Source: Bradyrhizobium roseum (GTDB lineage Bacteria; Pseudomonadota; Alphaproteobacteria; Rhizobiales; Xanthobacteraceae). Taken from it: DNA of 64,000 bases. The notes under the pieces were generated by a model that saw only the letters and a list, made by a program, of their open reading frames with translations, was not told the DNA's origin and searched no databases. This document shows, one piece after another, positions 8,817 to 17,647 of this stretch. The first letter of the stretch is position 1. The number at the start of each line of letters is the position of its first letter. A program made the position numbers and the translations under genes. Where the stretch lies: NCBI RefSeq assembly GCF_030413175.1, contig NZ_CP129212.1, forward strand, positions 1,922,001-1,986,000, written 5' to 3'.

Positions 8817-9526
8817 ATGTAACGTCCGACGCGGCGGGTCGCGGAATTGCCGAGCAGCACGACGGTGCGCATGTCGGCCATTTCCGCCTGCGCTTCGGCC
8901 AGCGTCACCGTCTCGATGCGTTCCTCGGGCGTCGTCACGGCGTGCGCAAAGGTGATCAGCCGACCGGAACCGCAGGCCTCGCGCAGGATCTCTAGCGTGC
9001 GAGCGAATTGATGCGGGCGTGCGGCCGAGCGCGGATTGTAGAACGCCATCGCAAAGTCGGCTTCCGCGGCGAGCCGAAGCCGCCGCTCCACCAGCGCCCA
9101 GGGTTTGAGATTGTCGCTTAAGTTGATCGCACAAAAATCATGGCCGAGCGGTGCGCCGGCGCGGGCGGCGGCGGCCAGCATCGCGGTGATGCCGGGCAGC
9201 ACGCGAATGTCGAGATGGTGCAACGCGGGCAATTTTTCCAGCGCTTCGAACACGGCTGACGCCATCGCGAACACGCCGGGGTCGCCTGAAGATACGATCA
9301 CCACGCGCCGCCCGGCGGCGGCCAGCTCAAGCGCGTCGTTCGCCCGTTGCAACTCGGCGCGGTTGTCGGAGGTGTGCAACGTCAGGCCCTCGCGCGGCGC
9401 CACGCGTGCGACATAGGGAATATAGCCGACGACGTCGGTTGCAGCGGCCAACGCCGCGGCGACCTCCGGGGTCATGAGCGCGGAATCCCCGGGGCCGAGG
9501 CCCGCGACCACCAGCGAGCCGGTCAT
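8792..9526 (-). CDS. cobJ: Precorrin-3B C17-methyltransferase CobJ
   Basis: CobJ methylates C-17 of precorrin-3B and carries out ring contraction to precorrin-4. The 244-residue protein begins MTGSLVVAGLGPGDSALMTPEV and has VIVSSGDPGVFAMA and the PGITAMLAAAARAGAPLGHDF region with the CobJ-specific LSD tail. The start at 9526 overlaps the cobI stop by four bases and is preferred to longer readings that run into cobI. The 3' end overlaps convergent cobK by 25 bases. Confidence 0.94.
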   Translation of the reverse strand: MTGSLVVAGLGPGDSALMTPEVAAALAAATDVVGYIPYVARVAPREGLTLHTSDNRAELQRANDALELAAAGRRVVIVSSGDPGVFAMASAVFEALEKLPALHHLDIRVLPGITAMLAAAARAGAPLGHDFCAINLSDNLKPWALVERRLRLAAEADFAMAFYNPRSAARPHQFARTLEILREACGSGRLITFAHAVTTPEERIETVTLAEAQAEMADMRTVVLLGNSATRRVGRYIYTPRHAD

Positions 9527-10254
9527 TCCTCCAGCTCCGGGCGGCGGCCGTGGCCGTGGACCAGGATGGTTGCGAAGTAGGGGCATTCGCCGGTTTCGCT
9601 TTCGGCGAGCCGCATCACGCGCTGGCCCGGCATGGTGCCGCGCTCGACCAGCCACGCGTCATCAAGCCTGCCTGCGCGCTCGAGCGCGCGGCGCACTTTC
9701 GGCAGATGGCGCCCGGTCTTCATCACGACCAGCGCGTCGGCACTTTGCATGTGGCGCAGCAGGTCATCTTCCGGCAGCGTGCCCATCAGCACGGCAAGGA
9801 CATCGTCGCCCCAGGTGATCGGAATTCCGGTTGCGTTCCAGCAGCCGGTCATGCCGTTGATGCCAGGCACGATCTCGGTCTCGACGCGGCCTTGCAGCCG
9901 GGTTTGCAGATGCATGAACGAGCCGTAGAACAGCGGGTCACCCTCGCAGAGCACGACGACATCGTTCGTCGTGGCGAGATCCGCAAGCCGGCCCGCCCAG
10001 TCGTCGTAGAATGATGCCAGCAACTGATTGTATTCGGCGCTGCCGAACGGCAGTTCGGTCGTGACCGGATACTCCATCGGATATTCCCTCACCTCCGGCG
10101 CCAGCATGCCCTCGACGATGCGGCGCGCCTGACCGCGCCGGCCGGCCTTGCGGAAATACGCGACATGGCGAGCGGCGCGGATCAGCCGGTCTGACCGGAC
10201 GCTGATCAGGTCGGGATCGCCGGGGCCAAGGCCGGTGCAGATGATCTTGCCCAA
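9523..10254 (-). CDS. cobI: Precorrin-2 C20-methyltransferase CobI
   Basis: CobI adds the methyl group at C-20 of precorrin-2 to make precorrin-3A. The 243-residue protein has the family signature ICTGLGPGDPDLISVRS, the VVLCEGDPLFYGSF loop and PGINGMTGCWNATG. It follows cobH after three bases and overlaps cobJ by four bases, so the three are probably co-translated. Confidence 0.95.
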   Translation of the reverse strand: MGKIICTGLGPGDPDLISVRSDRLIRAARHVAYFRKAGRRGQARRIVEGMLAPEVREYPMEYPVTTELPFGSAEYNQLLASFYDDWAGRLADLATTNDVVVLCEGDPLFYGSFMHLQTRLQGRVETEIVPGINGMTGCWNATGIPITWGDDVLAVLMGTLPEDDLLRHMQSADALVVMKTGRHLPKVRRALERAGRLDDAWLVERGTMPGQRVMRLAESETGECPYFATILVHGHGRRPELEE

Positions 10255-10257
10255 GAT

Positions 10258-10890
10258 CTATTCCTTCCGGCTGGCGAGCGCGTTGACGGCGGCGACGGTG
10301 ATCGCGGACCCGCCGAGCCGACCCGCGACAATCAGCGATGGCGCCGGCGGCGCATCGATCAACGCCGCCTTCGATTCAGCGGCGCCGACGAAGCCCACCG
10401 GGCAGCCAATGATCGCTGCCGGGCGCGGGCAGGTGCCGTCTTCCAGCATGTTGAGCAAGTGAAACAAGGCGGTCGGCGCGTTGCCGATCGCGACGATGGC
10501 GCCCTTTAGATGCGGCCGCCACAGTTCGATCGCCGCAGCCGAGCGCGTATTGCCGAGCTTGAGCGCCAATTCGGGCACGGCAGCATCATGCAGCGTGCAA
10601 ATCACTTCGTTGTTGGCCGGCAGCCGCGGGCGTGTGATGCCCTCGCTCACCATGCGCGCGTCGCACAGGATCGGCGCGCCGGCTTCCAGTGCCGCGCGTG
10701 CTGCCAATGCCATGCCGGGTGAAAAGCGGACGTGCTGCTCCAGCCCGACCATCCCGGCGGCATGGATCATGCGAACCACCACGATTTCTTCTTCCGCGGT
10801 GAAGCGGCCGAGATCGGCTTCCGCCCGGATCGTGGCGAAGGATTTGCGGTAGATCGCGGCGCCGTCGGTTTCATAGGCGTGCGGCATCAC
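10258..10890 (-). CDS. cobH: Precorrin-8X methylmutase CobH
   Basis: CobH moves the methyl group from C-11 to C-12 of precorrin-8X and forms hydrogenobyrinic acid. The 210-residue protein contains VVVRMIHAAGMVGLEQ, which carries the catalytic histidine, and NAPTALFHLLNM and IIGCPVGFVGAAESK near the C-terminus, all conserved in CobH/CbiC. The start overlaps the cobG stop by four bases. Confidence 0.95.
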   Translation of the reverse strand: MMPHAYETDGAAIYRKSFATIRAEADLGRFTAEEEIVVVRMIHAAGMVGLEQHVRFSPGMALAARAALEAGAPILCDARMVSEGITRPRLPANNEVICTLHDAAVPELALKLGNTRSAAAIELWRPHLKGAIVAIGNAPTALFHLLNMLEDGTCPRPAAIIGCPVGFVGAAESKAALIDAPPAPSLIVAGRLGGSAITVAAVNALASRKE

Positions 10891-12050
10891 AGCGCCTCGC
10901 GCAGGATGGCGGGGTGGGCGGCGAGACGCTCGGCCGTCATTCCCCGGTGCAATGGCAGGTCCCGCGCGTGGCCATCGCGGATCAGGTCAAAACCTTCGGC
11001 GTGCGCCGTCAGCGTGAAGGCCGCGGGGCGTGGATGTGCGCAGCCCTTCGCGCAGCCAGATACGTGGAGGATCGCGCCATCGGGCAGATGAGGCGCCAGC
11101 GCGCTTGCCAGCGCGCGGGTCGGCTGGGCGGCCTGCAGGCATCCGGGTGCACCGGTGCAGGCCATCACGCGCAGCATCGGATCGTGCGGGCGCGTGATCA
11201 GGCCGGGCAGATCGGGCATGGCGCCGATATCTTCGATCAACAGCATCCGCCACGGCGTCACGCGCAGCGCGCCATGTTCCGAAAGCGCGTCGAGCAGCTC
11301 GGCCGGCACCTGGCCGAACGCGAAACCGACCATCACGCCTTGGGCGACTGGACCCGGCTCGGGAGAGAACGATGCCGCCGATGGGGCAGGGACTTCGCTG
11401 AAGATTTCCGGCAGCGCTGCGCCGCGCGCCAGATGCGCCGCCATTCGGCCGCGCTCGCCGGCAACCCCACCCGATCGTATAAACCAGTCGGCCAGCGCCA
11501 GCATGGTGCTGACAGCGTTTGCCGCCGATACGCGCGCAGCCTTCGCGGCGCCATCGGCGCGGCAGATCAATCCGCCATTGGCGTCGCGCTCGAGCCGGAT
11601 GTCAGCCGACACGTGAGTCAGAACCGGCCGCGGTCCGCAATCGACGGCAAAGCCGAATTTGGCCGGCAGCTGCGGGGTGTCCGGTGCGGTCAGTGATTTC
11701 GCCAGTGCCGTCGCCAGTTCGACGCTGCCGTCGTTCGCCGACCAGAACGGCGACAGCACGATGTTGCGGCGTTCCTCGGCCTCGGGGTTGTCGTCGATCA
11801 GCCCCAAGGCATCGAGGCCCTCGATCAGCGGCACATGGCTCCGTTCGGTGACGCCACGCAGGTGAATGTTCGCGCGCGAGGAGAGATCGATCACGCCATT
11901 GCCGTGGGTGCGCGCGAGGCGTGCGATCTCGCGGGCCTGCTGCGGGGTCAGTCGCCCGCCGGGCGGACGCACGCGAATAACCCAGCCGTCGCCCGACGGC
12001 ATCGGGCGCAACGCGCCTGGACACCAGCCCTGGATGACGGGTTCAGCCAT
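10887..12050 (-). CDS. cobG: Precorrin-3B synthase CobG
   Basis: CobG is the oxygen-dependent monooxygenase that hydroxylates precorrin-3A and forms the lactone of precorrin-3B. Its presence identifies the aerobic route. The protein belongs to the sulfite/nitrite reductase ferredoxin-like family. Iron-sulfur ligands are visible in ACTGAPGCLQAAQP and SGCAKGCAHP in the C-terminal half. I chose the ATG at 12050 (MAEPVIQGWCPGALRPM, 387 residues) because this is the family N-terminus. It overlaps the cobN stop by eight bases. The open frame extends 20 codons further into cobN. Confidence 0.93.
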   Translation of the reverse strand: MAEPVIQGWCPGALRPMPSGDGWVIRVRPPGGRLTPQQAREIARLARTHGNGVIDLSSRANIHLRGVTERSHVPLIEGLDALGLIDDNPEAEERRNIVLSPFWSANDGSVELATALAKSLTAPDTPQLPAKFGFAVDCGPRPVLTHVSADIRLERDANGGLICRADGAAKAARVSAANAVSTMLALADWFIRSGGVAGERGRMAAHLARGAALPEIFSEVPAPSAASFSPEPGPVAQGVMVGFAFGQVPAELLDALSEHGALRVTPWRMLLIEDIGAMPDLPGLITRPHDPMLRVMACTGAPGCLQAAQPTRALASALAPHLPDGAILHVSGCAKGCAHPRPAAFTLTAHAEGFDLIRDGHARDLPLHRGMTAERLAAHPAILREAL

Positions 12051-15000
12051 CGGCGGCTCCCAATTGCATCGCAATCGAGTTGCGCCGGGTCGACCACAGG
12101 CCGGCTTCACGCAGCGCGGCGAACCGCGCGCGCATCGCAGCGAGCGCCGCCGGATTCGCGCGCGCCATGAAATCCACCAGGTCAGACCGGCCCAGGGTCG
12201 CGTCGTAATAGAGGTCGAACAGATGGTGGGGGACGTCGCGGGTCAGGTGCGCGAAGGCGGCGAGGTTATCGAGCGTCATGGTGAGTTCGGCGGCGCCGCG
12301 AAAGCCGTGACGCATCATGCCGCTGGCCCAGGCCGGATTGGCGGCGCGGGCGCGGACTACGCGGGCGATTTCTTCCGGCAGGGTACGCGATCGCGGCGCA
12401 TCGGGCCGCGTCGTGTCGAGGTGATAGAGTGGGGGGGCTTTGCCGCCCAGCCGCGCGACGGCGGCGGCAAAGCCGCCTTCATGGGTTGCGTAGTCGGATG
12501 CCAGCAGCAGATCGCTCTCGGCGAGATCCTGCACATGGGCAAAGCCATCGGCCGCGAGCACGCGGGTTTCCAGCGCGGCGCGATCCCGGTGACTGTTTCC
12601 CTGCGCGTCGATCGCCCATTCCGATCCGGCGAGCCAGGCTTCGCCCAGCGTGGCGCGGCCCTCGGCGCTGTAGTCTTCAAGTGCGGCGCCCATAGCCAGA
12701 CCGTAAAGTCCGGGTCGTGGCCCGAACACGCGCGGCGACAGCGTCGCATAGGGATTGCCGTCGTCGGGTTCGCCGTCGCCAGCCAGCGCCATGGCGCCGG
12801 CCTCGAACAATTGCGGCAGATTTGGAAACACGTCGCGAAACAGGCCGGATACCCGCAACGTCACGTCGATGCGCGGCCGTCCCAGCAATGCCATCGGCAC
12901 CACCTCGATGCCGCTGACCCGTTCGGACCTGGCGTCCCAGCGCGGCGCGAGACCGGCCAGATGCAGCGCCATCGCAAATTCCTCGCCCGCGGTCCGCATC
13001 GTCGCCGAACCCCAGAGATCGATCACCAGCGATCGCGGCCAGTCGCCATGATCCTGCAAATGACGGCGCAGCAATTCCTCGGCGAGTTTGACGCCTTGCG
13101 CATGGGCCGAGCGCGACGGCACCGCGCGCGGATCCACCGAGAACATGTTGCGTCCGGTCGGCAGCACGTCCGATCGGCCACGCGCCGGTGAACCGGACGG
13201 TCCCGCGGCGACCAGCCGCCCGGCGAGTGCTGTGAGCAGGCCTTCGCGCTCGCCGGCGCCTTGCCCGTAGACATGAAGGCCATCGCCGAACTGGCTCGCC
13301 TTGATGTCGCATACAAAGCGGTCGATCCGCGTGATCGCTTCGGCCGCCGTTGAGGTCCCGGTGAGACCAAGGTCCCGCTCGACGCCCGCGGATTGCGCCT
13401 CGGCGCGGATCGTGGCGGCCAGCCGGACGCGGCGCGCGGGGTCCAGTCCATCCGCCGTCGAATACTCGTCGAGCAATTGCTCCAGCCGCAGCAGGCCTGC
13501 AGGGATCGCACTGGCGATTTGCGGCGGCGGCAGATGTCCCAACGTCACGGCGCCGATCCGGCGTTTGGCCTGCGCGGATTCGCCGGGGTCGTTGACGATG
13601 AAGGGGTAGATCACCGGCAGTCCTGCCGTCAGCGCTTCCGGCCAGCAGTTTTCCGACAGGGCGACCGATTTTCCCGGCAGCCATTCCAGCGTGCCATGCG
13701 CCCCGATATGCACCAGCGCGTCGACCTGTTGCGCGCGCAGCCAGAGATAAAAAGCGACATAGCCATGCGGCGGCGTGCGCGCGAGGTCATGGTAGTCGGC
13801 ATCACGCGACGACACGTCGCCGCGTTCGGGCTGCAGTGCAACCAGCGCATGGCCGCGATGGAGCGCGGCGAAATGGAATGCGCCGTCGCGCACCGAGGGA
13901 TCGGCTTCCGGCTCGCCCCAGGCGGCGGCCAGCGCGGTTTGCAACGGCTCGGGAAGGCGGGCAAGCGCGGTGCGATACGCATCCACCGGCCAGGCCCGCA
14001 TTTGCGATGACAGTTCCGACGTCAGCGGCAGGCCTTCGCTGACCGAATAACCGTCGCTGGCGAGATCGGACAAAATTGATTCAGCCGAAGCCAGCGCATC
14101 GAGCCCTACCGCGTGCGCCATCTGGTCCGCACGTCCGGGATAGGTCGAGAGCACGAGCGCCAGCTTGCGTGACGGCGCCGGCGTCGAAGCCAGCCGATGC
14201 CAGCCGGCCACGCGATCGGCGACCGCTTCGATACGCGCGCTGTCGGCGCGATGGACGAAGCGGGAATACTGCAGATCCGCATCGCGCTTGCCCGGCGATT
14301 TGAAGCTGGTGACGCCGGCAAAGATGCGCCCGTCGAGTTCTGGCAGCACCACATGCATGGCAAGGTCGGCGGCAGACAATCCGCGCTCCGATGCAGCCCA
14401 GTCGCGTTTGCGCGCCGTCGACAGCGCGACCTGAAACACCGGGCAGCCTGATACATCGAGCGGCGATGTGCCGTCATTGCCGCGCGCGGAGAAGGCGGTG
14501 GCGTTGACGATGGCGGCGGGGGCCCGTTTGCGAAGCGCGTCGCGTGTCCATTCGCTGGCGCCGGGCGCTTTCAGCGAGGGCACGAACAGTCCGATCGCCC
14601 CGAACCCGCGCGACTGGAACGCGTCGATCAGCGCATCGACCGGTCCGGTATCGGCCGCGGTCAGATAGGAACGATAGAAGGTTACGACGATCAGCGCGCC
14701 GCCGGATGACGCCGGTTCGGTGACGACACCACGTGCGGGATCGTACCAGCCGTAATCGGGAATGATTTTTTCGCCTTGCACCGGACCGGCATAGAGCCCG
14801 GCGGCCAGCGCCAATTGTGCGAGAGCAGCCTGCGCCGCCACCGCGCCGCCGGCATCGCAAAGCGCGGAAAGCCGCCGCAAGGTCGAGACCGGCAGGGTCG
14901 AGAATGCGTCGAGCCGGATGTCTTCACGCCCGTCGCCCGGCAGCACCGCGAGGGCGATGCCCCGCTGTCGCGCGAGATCGCCCACCTGGTTGAGGCCGTA

Positions 15001-15282
15001 GGGCCAGTAGCTTTCGCCGCCGATCAGGCGGATCAGGATCCCCCTGGCGTCTGAAAGCGTCGCGTCAATGTAAGTGTCGACCGACATCGGATGGCGCAGC
15101 GCGACCAGATTGGCCAGTCGTAGCGTCGGCAATGTGCCGTTGGCGCGATGCCAGCCGGCCGCGAACGCGCCGAGATCGCTGTCGGAAAACGACAAAGCGA
15201 CCAGATCCGCAGGCGTCTGCCCGAGATCGTAGGCGGTCGCCGTCTCGTCGAGCGCGCAACTGTCGCGGTAGCCGCCATGCAT
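12043..15282 (-). CDS. cobN: Cobaltochelatase subunit CobN
   Basis: CobN is the large subunit of the ATP-dependent aerobic cobaltochelatase and binds hydrogenobyrinic acid a,c-diamide. The AAA+ partners CobS and CobT are not in this window. The 1,079-residue protein has the CobN/magnesium chelatase H-subunit fold throughout: LGQTPADLVALSFSDSDLGAF near the start, HIGAHGTLEWLPGKSVALSE and ATMRTAGEEFAMALHLAG later. It is shorter than Pseudomonas denitrificans CobN (about 1,275 residues), but the N- and C-terminal landmarks look intact, so I see no sign of truncation. It starts six bases after cobW. Confidence 0.95.
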   Translation of the reverse strand: MHGGYRDSCALDETATAYDLGQTPADLVALSFSDSDLGAFAAGWHRANGTLPTLRLANLVALRHPMSVDTYIDATLSDARGILIRLIGGESYWPYGLNQVGDLARQRGIALAVLPGDGREDIRLDAFSTLPVSTLRRLSALCDAGGAVAAQAALAQLALAAGLYAGPVQGEKIIPDYGWYDPARGVVTEPASSGGALIVVTFYRSYLTAADTGPVDALIDAFQSRGFGAIGLFVPSLKAPGASEWTRDALRKRAPAAIVNATAFSARGNDGTSPLDVSGCPVFQVALSTARKRDWAASERGLSAADLAMHVVLPELDGRIFAGVTSFKSPGKRDADLQYSRFVHRADSARIEAVADRVAGWHRLASTPAPSRKLALVLSTYPGRADQMAHAVGLDALASAESILSDLASDGYSVSEGLPLTSELSSQMRAWPVDAYRTALARLPEPLQTALAAAWGEPEADPSVRDGAFHFAALHRGHALVALQPERGDVSSRDADYHDLARTPPHGYVAFYLWLRAQQVDALVHIGAHGTLEWLPGKSVALSENCWPEALTAGLPVIYPFIVNDPGESAQAKRRIGAVTLGHLPPPQIASAIPAGLLRLEQLLDEYSTADGLDPARRVRLAATIRAEAQSAGVERDLGLTGTSTAAEAITRIDRFVCDIKASQFGDGLHVYGQGAGEREGLLTALAGRLVAAGPSGSPARGRSDVLPTGRNMFSVDPRAVPSRSAHAQGVKLAEELLRRHLQDHGDWPRSLVIDLWGSATMRTAGEEFAMALHLAGLAPRWDARSERVSGIEVVPMALLGRPRIDVTLRVSGLFRDVFPNLPQLFEAGAMALAGDGEPDDGNPYATLSPRVFGPRPGLYGLAMGAALEDYSAEGRATLGEAWLAGSEWAIDAQGNSHRDRAALETRVLAADGFAHVQDLAESDLLLASDYATHEGGFAAAVARLGGKAPPLYHLDTTRPDAPRSRTLPEEIARVVRARAANPAWASGMMRHGFRGAAELTMTLDNLAAFAHLTRDVPHHLFDLYYDATLGRSDLVDFMARANPAALAAMRARFAALREAGLWSTRRNSIAMQLGAADG

Positions 15283-15288
15283 GCCCGG

Positions 15289-16323
15289 TCAGACCCCCAG
15301 CGTTGCCTCGATGGCAGCGCGATCGATGTGGCGGCGTTCGGCAATGACGACGAGTTGCGACGTCCGGGGCGTGTCGCCCCACGGCCGATCGAACTGGCTG
15401 CGCACCCGTTCGCCGACGGCCTGCACCAGCAGCCGCATCGGCTTGCCCTTGACGGCGACATAGCCCTTCACGCGCAAAATATTCTGTTCGCGCGCGAGCC
15501 GGCGGATGGATTCGGCCAGCACGTCCGGATCAACCGTCTCCGGCAGGCTGACCGAGACGCTGTCGAAATCATCATGCTCGTGATCGTCCTCGCCGTCGTG
15601 ATGCGAGGGGCGGGCGGCGATATCGTTTTCGGCGGCGCTGTTGAGACCGAGGATGATTCGGGGATCGATGATGCCATCCGTCATCGCCAGCATCGGCACT
15701 GCGCGCGGCGATTCCGCCGAGATGATCGAACGCGCGGCGGCCAGACCGGCGTCGCCGGCGAGATCGGCCTTCGACAACAGCACGATGTCGGCGCAGGCCA
15801 CCTGGTCCTCGAACACTTCCGACAGCGGCGTCTCATGGTCGATGCTGTCGTCGGAAGCGCGCTGCGCGGCGATCGCATCGGGGTCGGGCGCAAAGCGTCC
15901 TGCCGCCACCGCTTCGGCATCGGCGAGCGTGATCACGCCGTCGACCGTGATGCGCGAGCGGATCGCGGGCCAGTCGAACGCCTTCAACAGCGGTTTTGGC
16001 AGCGCCAGTCCGGAGGTCTCGATCAGGATGTGATCGGGCCGCTGCGGCATCGCCATCAGCGCCTCGATCGTCGGGATGAAATCGTCGGCCACCGTGCAGC
16101 AGATACAGCCGTTGGCGAGCTCGACGATATTCTCGACCGGGCAGTTTTCGTCGGCGCAGGATTTCAGGATATCGCCGTCGACGCCGAGCGTGCCGAACTC
16201 GTTGACGAGAATCGCCAGCCGCTTGCCGCCGGGATTACGCATCAGATGACGGATCAGCGTGGTTTTTCCGGAACCGAGAAAACCGGTGATCACGGTGACG
16301 GGTGTTTTGGCGAGATCGTTCAT
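15289..16323 (-). CDS. cobW: CobW GTPase, metal (cobalt) chaperone
   Basis: CobW is a G3E-family P-loop GTPase that is thought to deliver cobalt for cobaltochelatase. From the chosen start (MNDLAKTPV, 344 residues) the Walker A motif TGFLGSGKTTL comes at once. The metal-binding CxCC motif (GCICCTV) follows, then a histidine- and aspartate-rich loop (HHDGEDDHEHDD) and the C-terminal CobW domain with EQNILRVKGYVAVKGKP. The start overlaps the DUF1636 gene stop by four bases and cobN follows after six. The second cobalamin riboswitch lies upstream of the whole unit. Confidence 0.95.
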   Translation of the reverse strand: MNDLAKTPVTVITGFLGSGKTTLIRHLMRNPGGKRLAILVNEFGTLGVDGDILKSCADENCPVENIVELANGCICCTVADDFIPTIEALMAMPQRPDHILIETSGLALPKPLLKAFDWPAIRSRITVDGVITLADAEAVAAGRFAPDPDAIAAQRASDDSIDHETPLSEVFEDQVACADIVLLSKADLAGDAGLAAARSIISAESPRAVPMLAMTDGIIDPRIILGLNSAAENDIAARPSHHDGEDDHEHDDFDSVSVSLPETVDPDVLAESIRRLAREQNILRVKGYVAVKGKPMRLLVQAVGERVRSQFDRPWGDTPRTSQLVVIAERRHIDRAAIEATLGV

Positions 16324-16682
16324 GCCAGCACCATCGGCGGAATGCGGGCAAGGCTTTGTTTGCGGAAGATTGTCGGGCGTTCGCGCCAGGGCACGAGGCC
16401 GTCGGGCGCGTTCGCATAGGCGGCGGCGCCGGACAGAATTTCGGGTGCGTCGTTTTCCGACAGCCTGCCGTAGACGTAGGACCAGCGGCCCGGCGCGCTC
16501 AGTGCAACCGAGCATCCCTGCGAGCAGGCGGAAAGACATTCCACCGGCACGATCTGCACCGCCTCGGGCGCGCCGGCCGCTATCAGCGCGGCGTGCAGCC
16601 GTGCGCCCGGACAGGCCGCGCCATCGGGCACCGTTTCTCCGGCTTTGCAGGTGATGCAGACATGCAGCGAAACGCTCATCAT
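16320..16682 (-). CDS. DUF1636 family metal-binding/ferredoxin-like protein
   Basis: This is a 120-residue protein of the DUF1636 family, which is often found in cobalamin clusters and has no proven function. It starts with LHVCITCKAG (CxxC) and has a second cysteine pair in VECLSACSQGCSVAL. This spacing is like that of thioredoxin-fold 2Fe-2S ferredoxins, so an iron-sulfur or metal site is likely. ATG codons at 16682 and 16679 are both good starts after GGGAC, and 16700 is a weaker option. It is the first gene after the riboswitch and is coupled to cobW by a four-base overlap. That suggests a role in cobalt handling or electron supply (inference). Confidence 0.8.
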   Translation of the reverse strand: MMSVSLHVCITCKAGETVPDGAACPGARLHAALIAAGAPEAVQIVPVECLSACSQGCSVALSAPGRWSYVYGRLSENDAPEILSGAAAYANAPDGLVPWRERPTIFRKQSLARIPPMVLA

Positions 16683-16791
16683 CTTGTCCCATGCTTTCAT
16701 ACGAAAGGGCAGGACAGGAGGCGGCGCGACCGAATGAACGGATAGCGCATCCAACCGGCCGCGGAACACCCCGTCCGCCCGTTCAGTCAGT

Positions 16792-16969
16792 GCGCTGGCA
16801 GGTCTCCCGGCTTGCGGATTCAGGGTTTCCCCAACGGTCACTCCACCTTCCCAGCGTTATCGCCAGTGGCCTGGAGTGACCTAATCCGGTCACGGTCGCG
16901 GGGGCGGCTGCGCTTCGGGGTTTCCCCTATCGCATTCCCTCTTCGCCTGTCATAGACAGGAACCAACGC
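16792..16969 (-). promoter_or_regulatory. Cobalamin riboswitch upstream of DUF1636-cobW-cobN operon
   Basis: On the minus strand the segment shows GGTTCC, AGGGAATGCG, CCCCCGCGACCGTGA, GCCACTGG, TGGGAAGG and the end GGGAGACCTGCC in the correct order. Complementary ends (GCGTTGG and CCAGCGC) can close the outer helix. The core differs from the usual CCCCCGCAACTGTAA at two or more places. It stands about 110 bases before the DUF1636 start and should control the seven-gene operon down to cobJ. The boundaries are approximate. Confidence 0.93.
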
Positions 16970-17019
16970 TGCTTCACATGCGGAATAATCAGCTTCCTTG
17001 TCAAGCAACAGAATGTGCC

Positions 17020-17643
17020 ATGACCCAAGACGCCGAGCAGACCGAAGACGACCGCCATGCCGCCAGAATGGCCAAGAAGAAGGTCGCGCGTGACAAGATC
17101 ATGGCCACCAAGCAGGGCGAGAAGGGCCTGATCATCGTCCATACCGGCGCCGGCAAGGGCAAGTCGTCTTCCGGTTTCGGCATGATCCTGCGGTGCATCG
17201 CCCATGGCATGCCCTCGGCCGTGGTGCAGTTCATCAAGGGCGCCTGGGACACCGGCGAGCGCCGTCTGATCGACGGCCATTTCGCTCAGCTTTGCCAGTT
17301 CTACGCCATGGGCGAAGGCTTTACCTGGGAAACCCAGGATCGCGCCCGCGACATTGCCGCCGCCCGGGCCGGTTGGGAGAAGGCCAAGGAACTGATCCGA
17401 AACCCGGACATTCGGCTGGTGCTGCTCGACGAAATCAACATCGCGCTGCGCTACGACTATCTCGACGTCGCAGAGATCGTGACCTTTTTGCAGGAAGAGA
17501 AGCCGCCGCTCACACACGTGGTTTTGACCGGCCGCAATGCCAAGGAAGAACTCATGGGGATTGCCGACCTCGTCACCGAGATGACGCTGGTCAAGCATCC
17601 GTTCCGGTCCGGCATCAAGGCCCAGCCGGGCGTCGAGTTCTGA
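17020..17643 (+). CDS. cobO: Cob(I)yrinic acid a,c-diamide adenosyltransferase CobO
   Basis: CobO (BtuR/CobA type) transfers the 5'-deoxyadenosyl group from ATP to the reduced cobalt of corrinoids. The 207-residue protein has the P-loop [15 protein letters not shown] and the conserved [14 protein letters not shown] and [11 protein letters not shown] stretches. I start at the ATG at 17020 (MTQDAEQ); the ATG at 16978 lies at the edge of the riboswitch region and adds residues unlike the family. It runs divergently from the DUF1636-cobW operon and is followed after four bases by cobQ. Confidence 0.94.
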   Translation: MTQDAEQTEDDRHAARMAKKKVARDKIMATKQGEKGLIIVHTGAGKGKSSSGFGMILRCIAHGMPSAVVQFIKGAWDTGERRLIDGHFAQLCQFYAMGEGFTWETQDRARDIAAARAGWEKAKELIRNPDIRLVLLDEINIALRYDYLDVAEIVTFLQEEKPPLTHVVLTGRNAKEELMGIADLVTEMTLVKHPFRSGIKAQPGVEF

Positions 17644-17647
17644 TCCC

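Noticed and set aside
12043..15282. CobN considered as truncated because it is shorter than the Pseudomonas protein
   Set aside because: Start and end landmarks of the family are present and the frame is uninterrupted, so this is probably a shorter lineage version.
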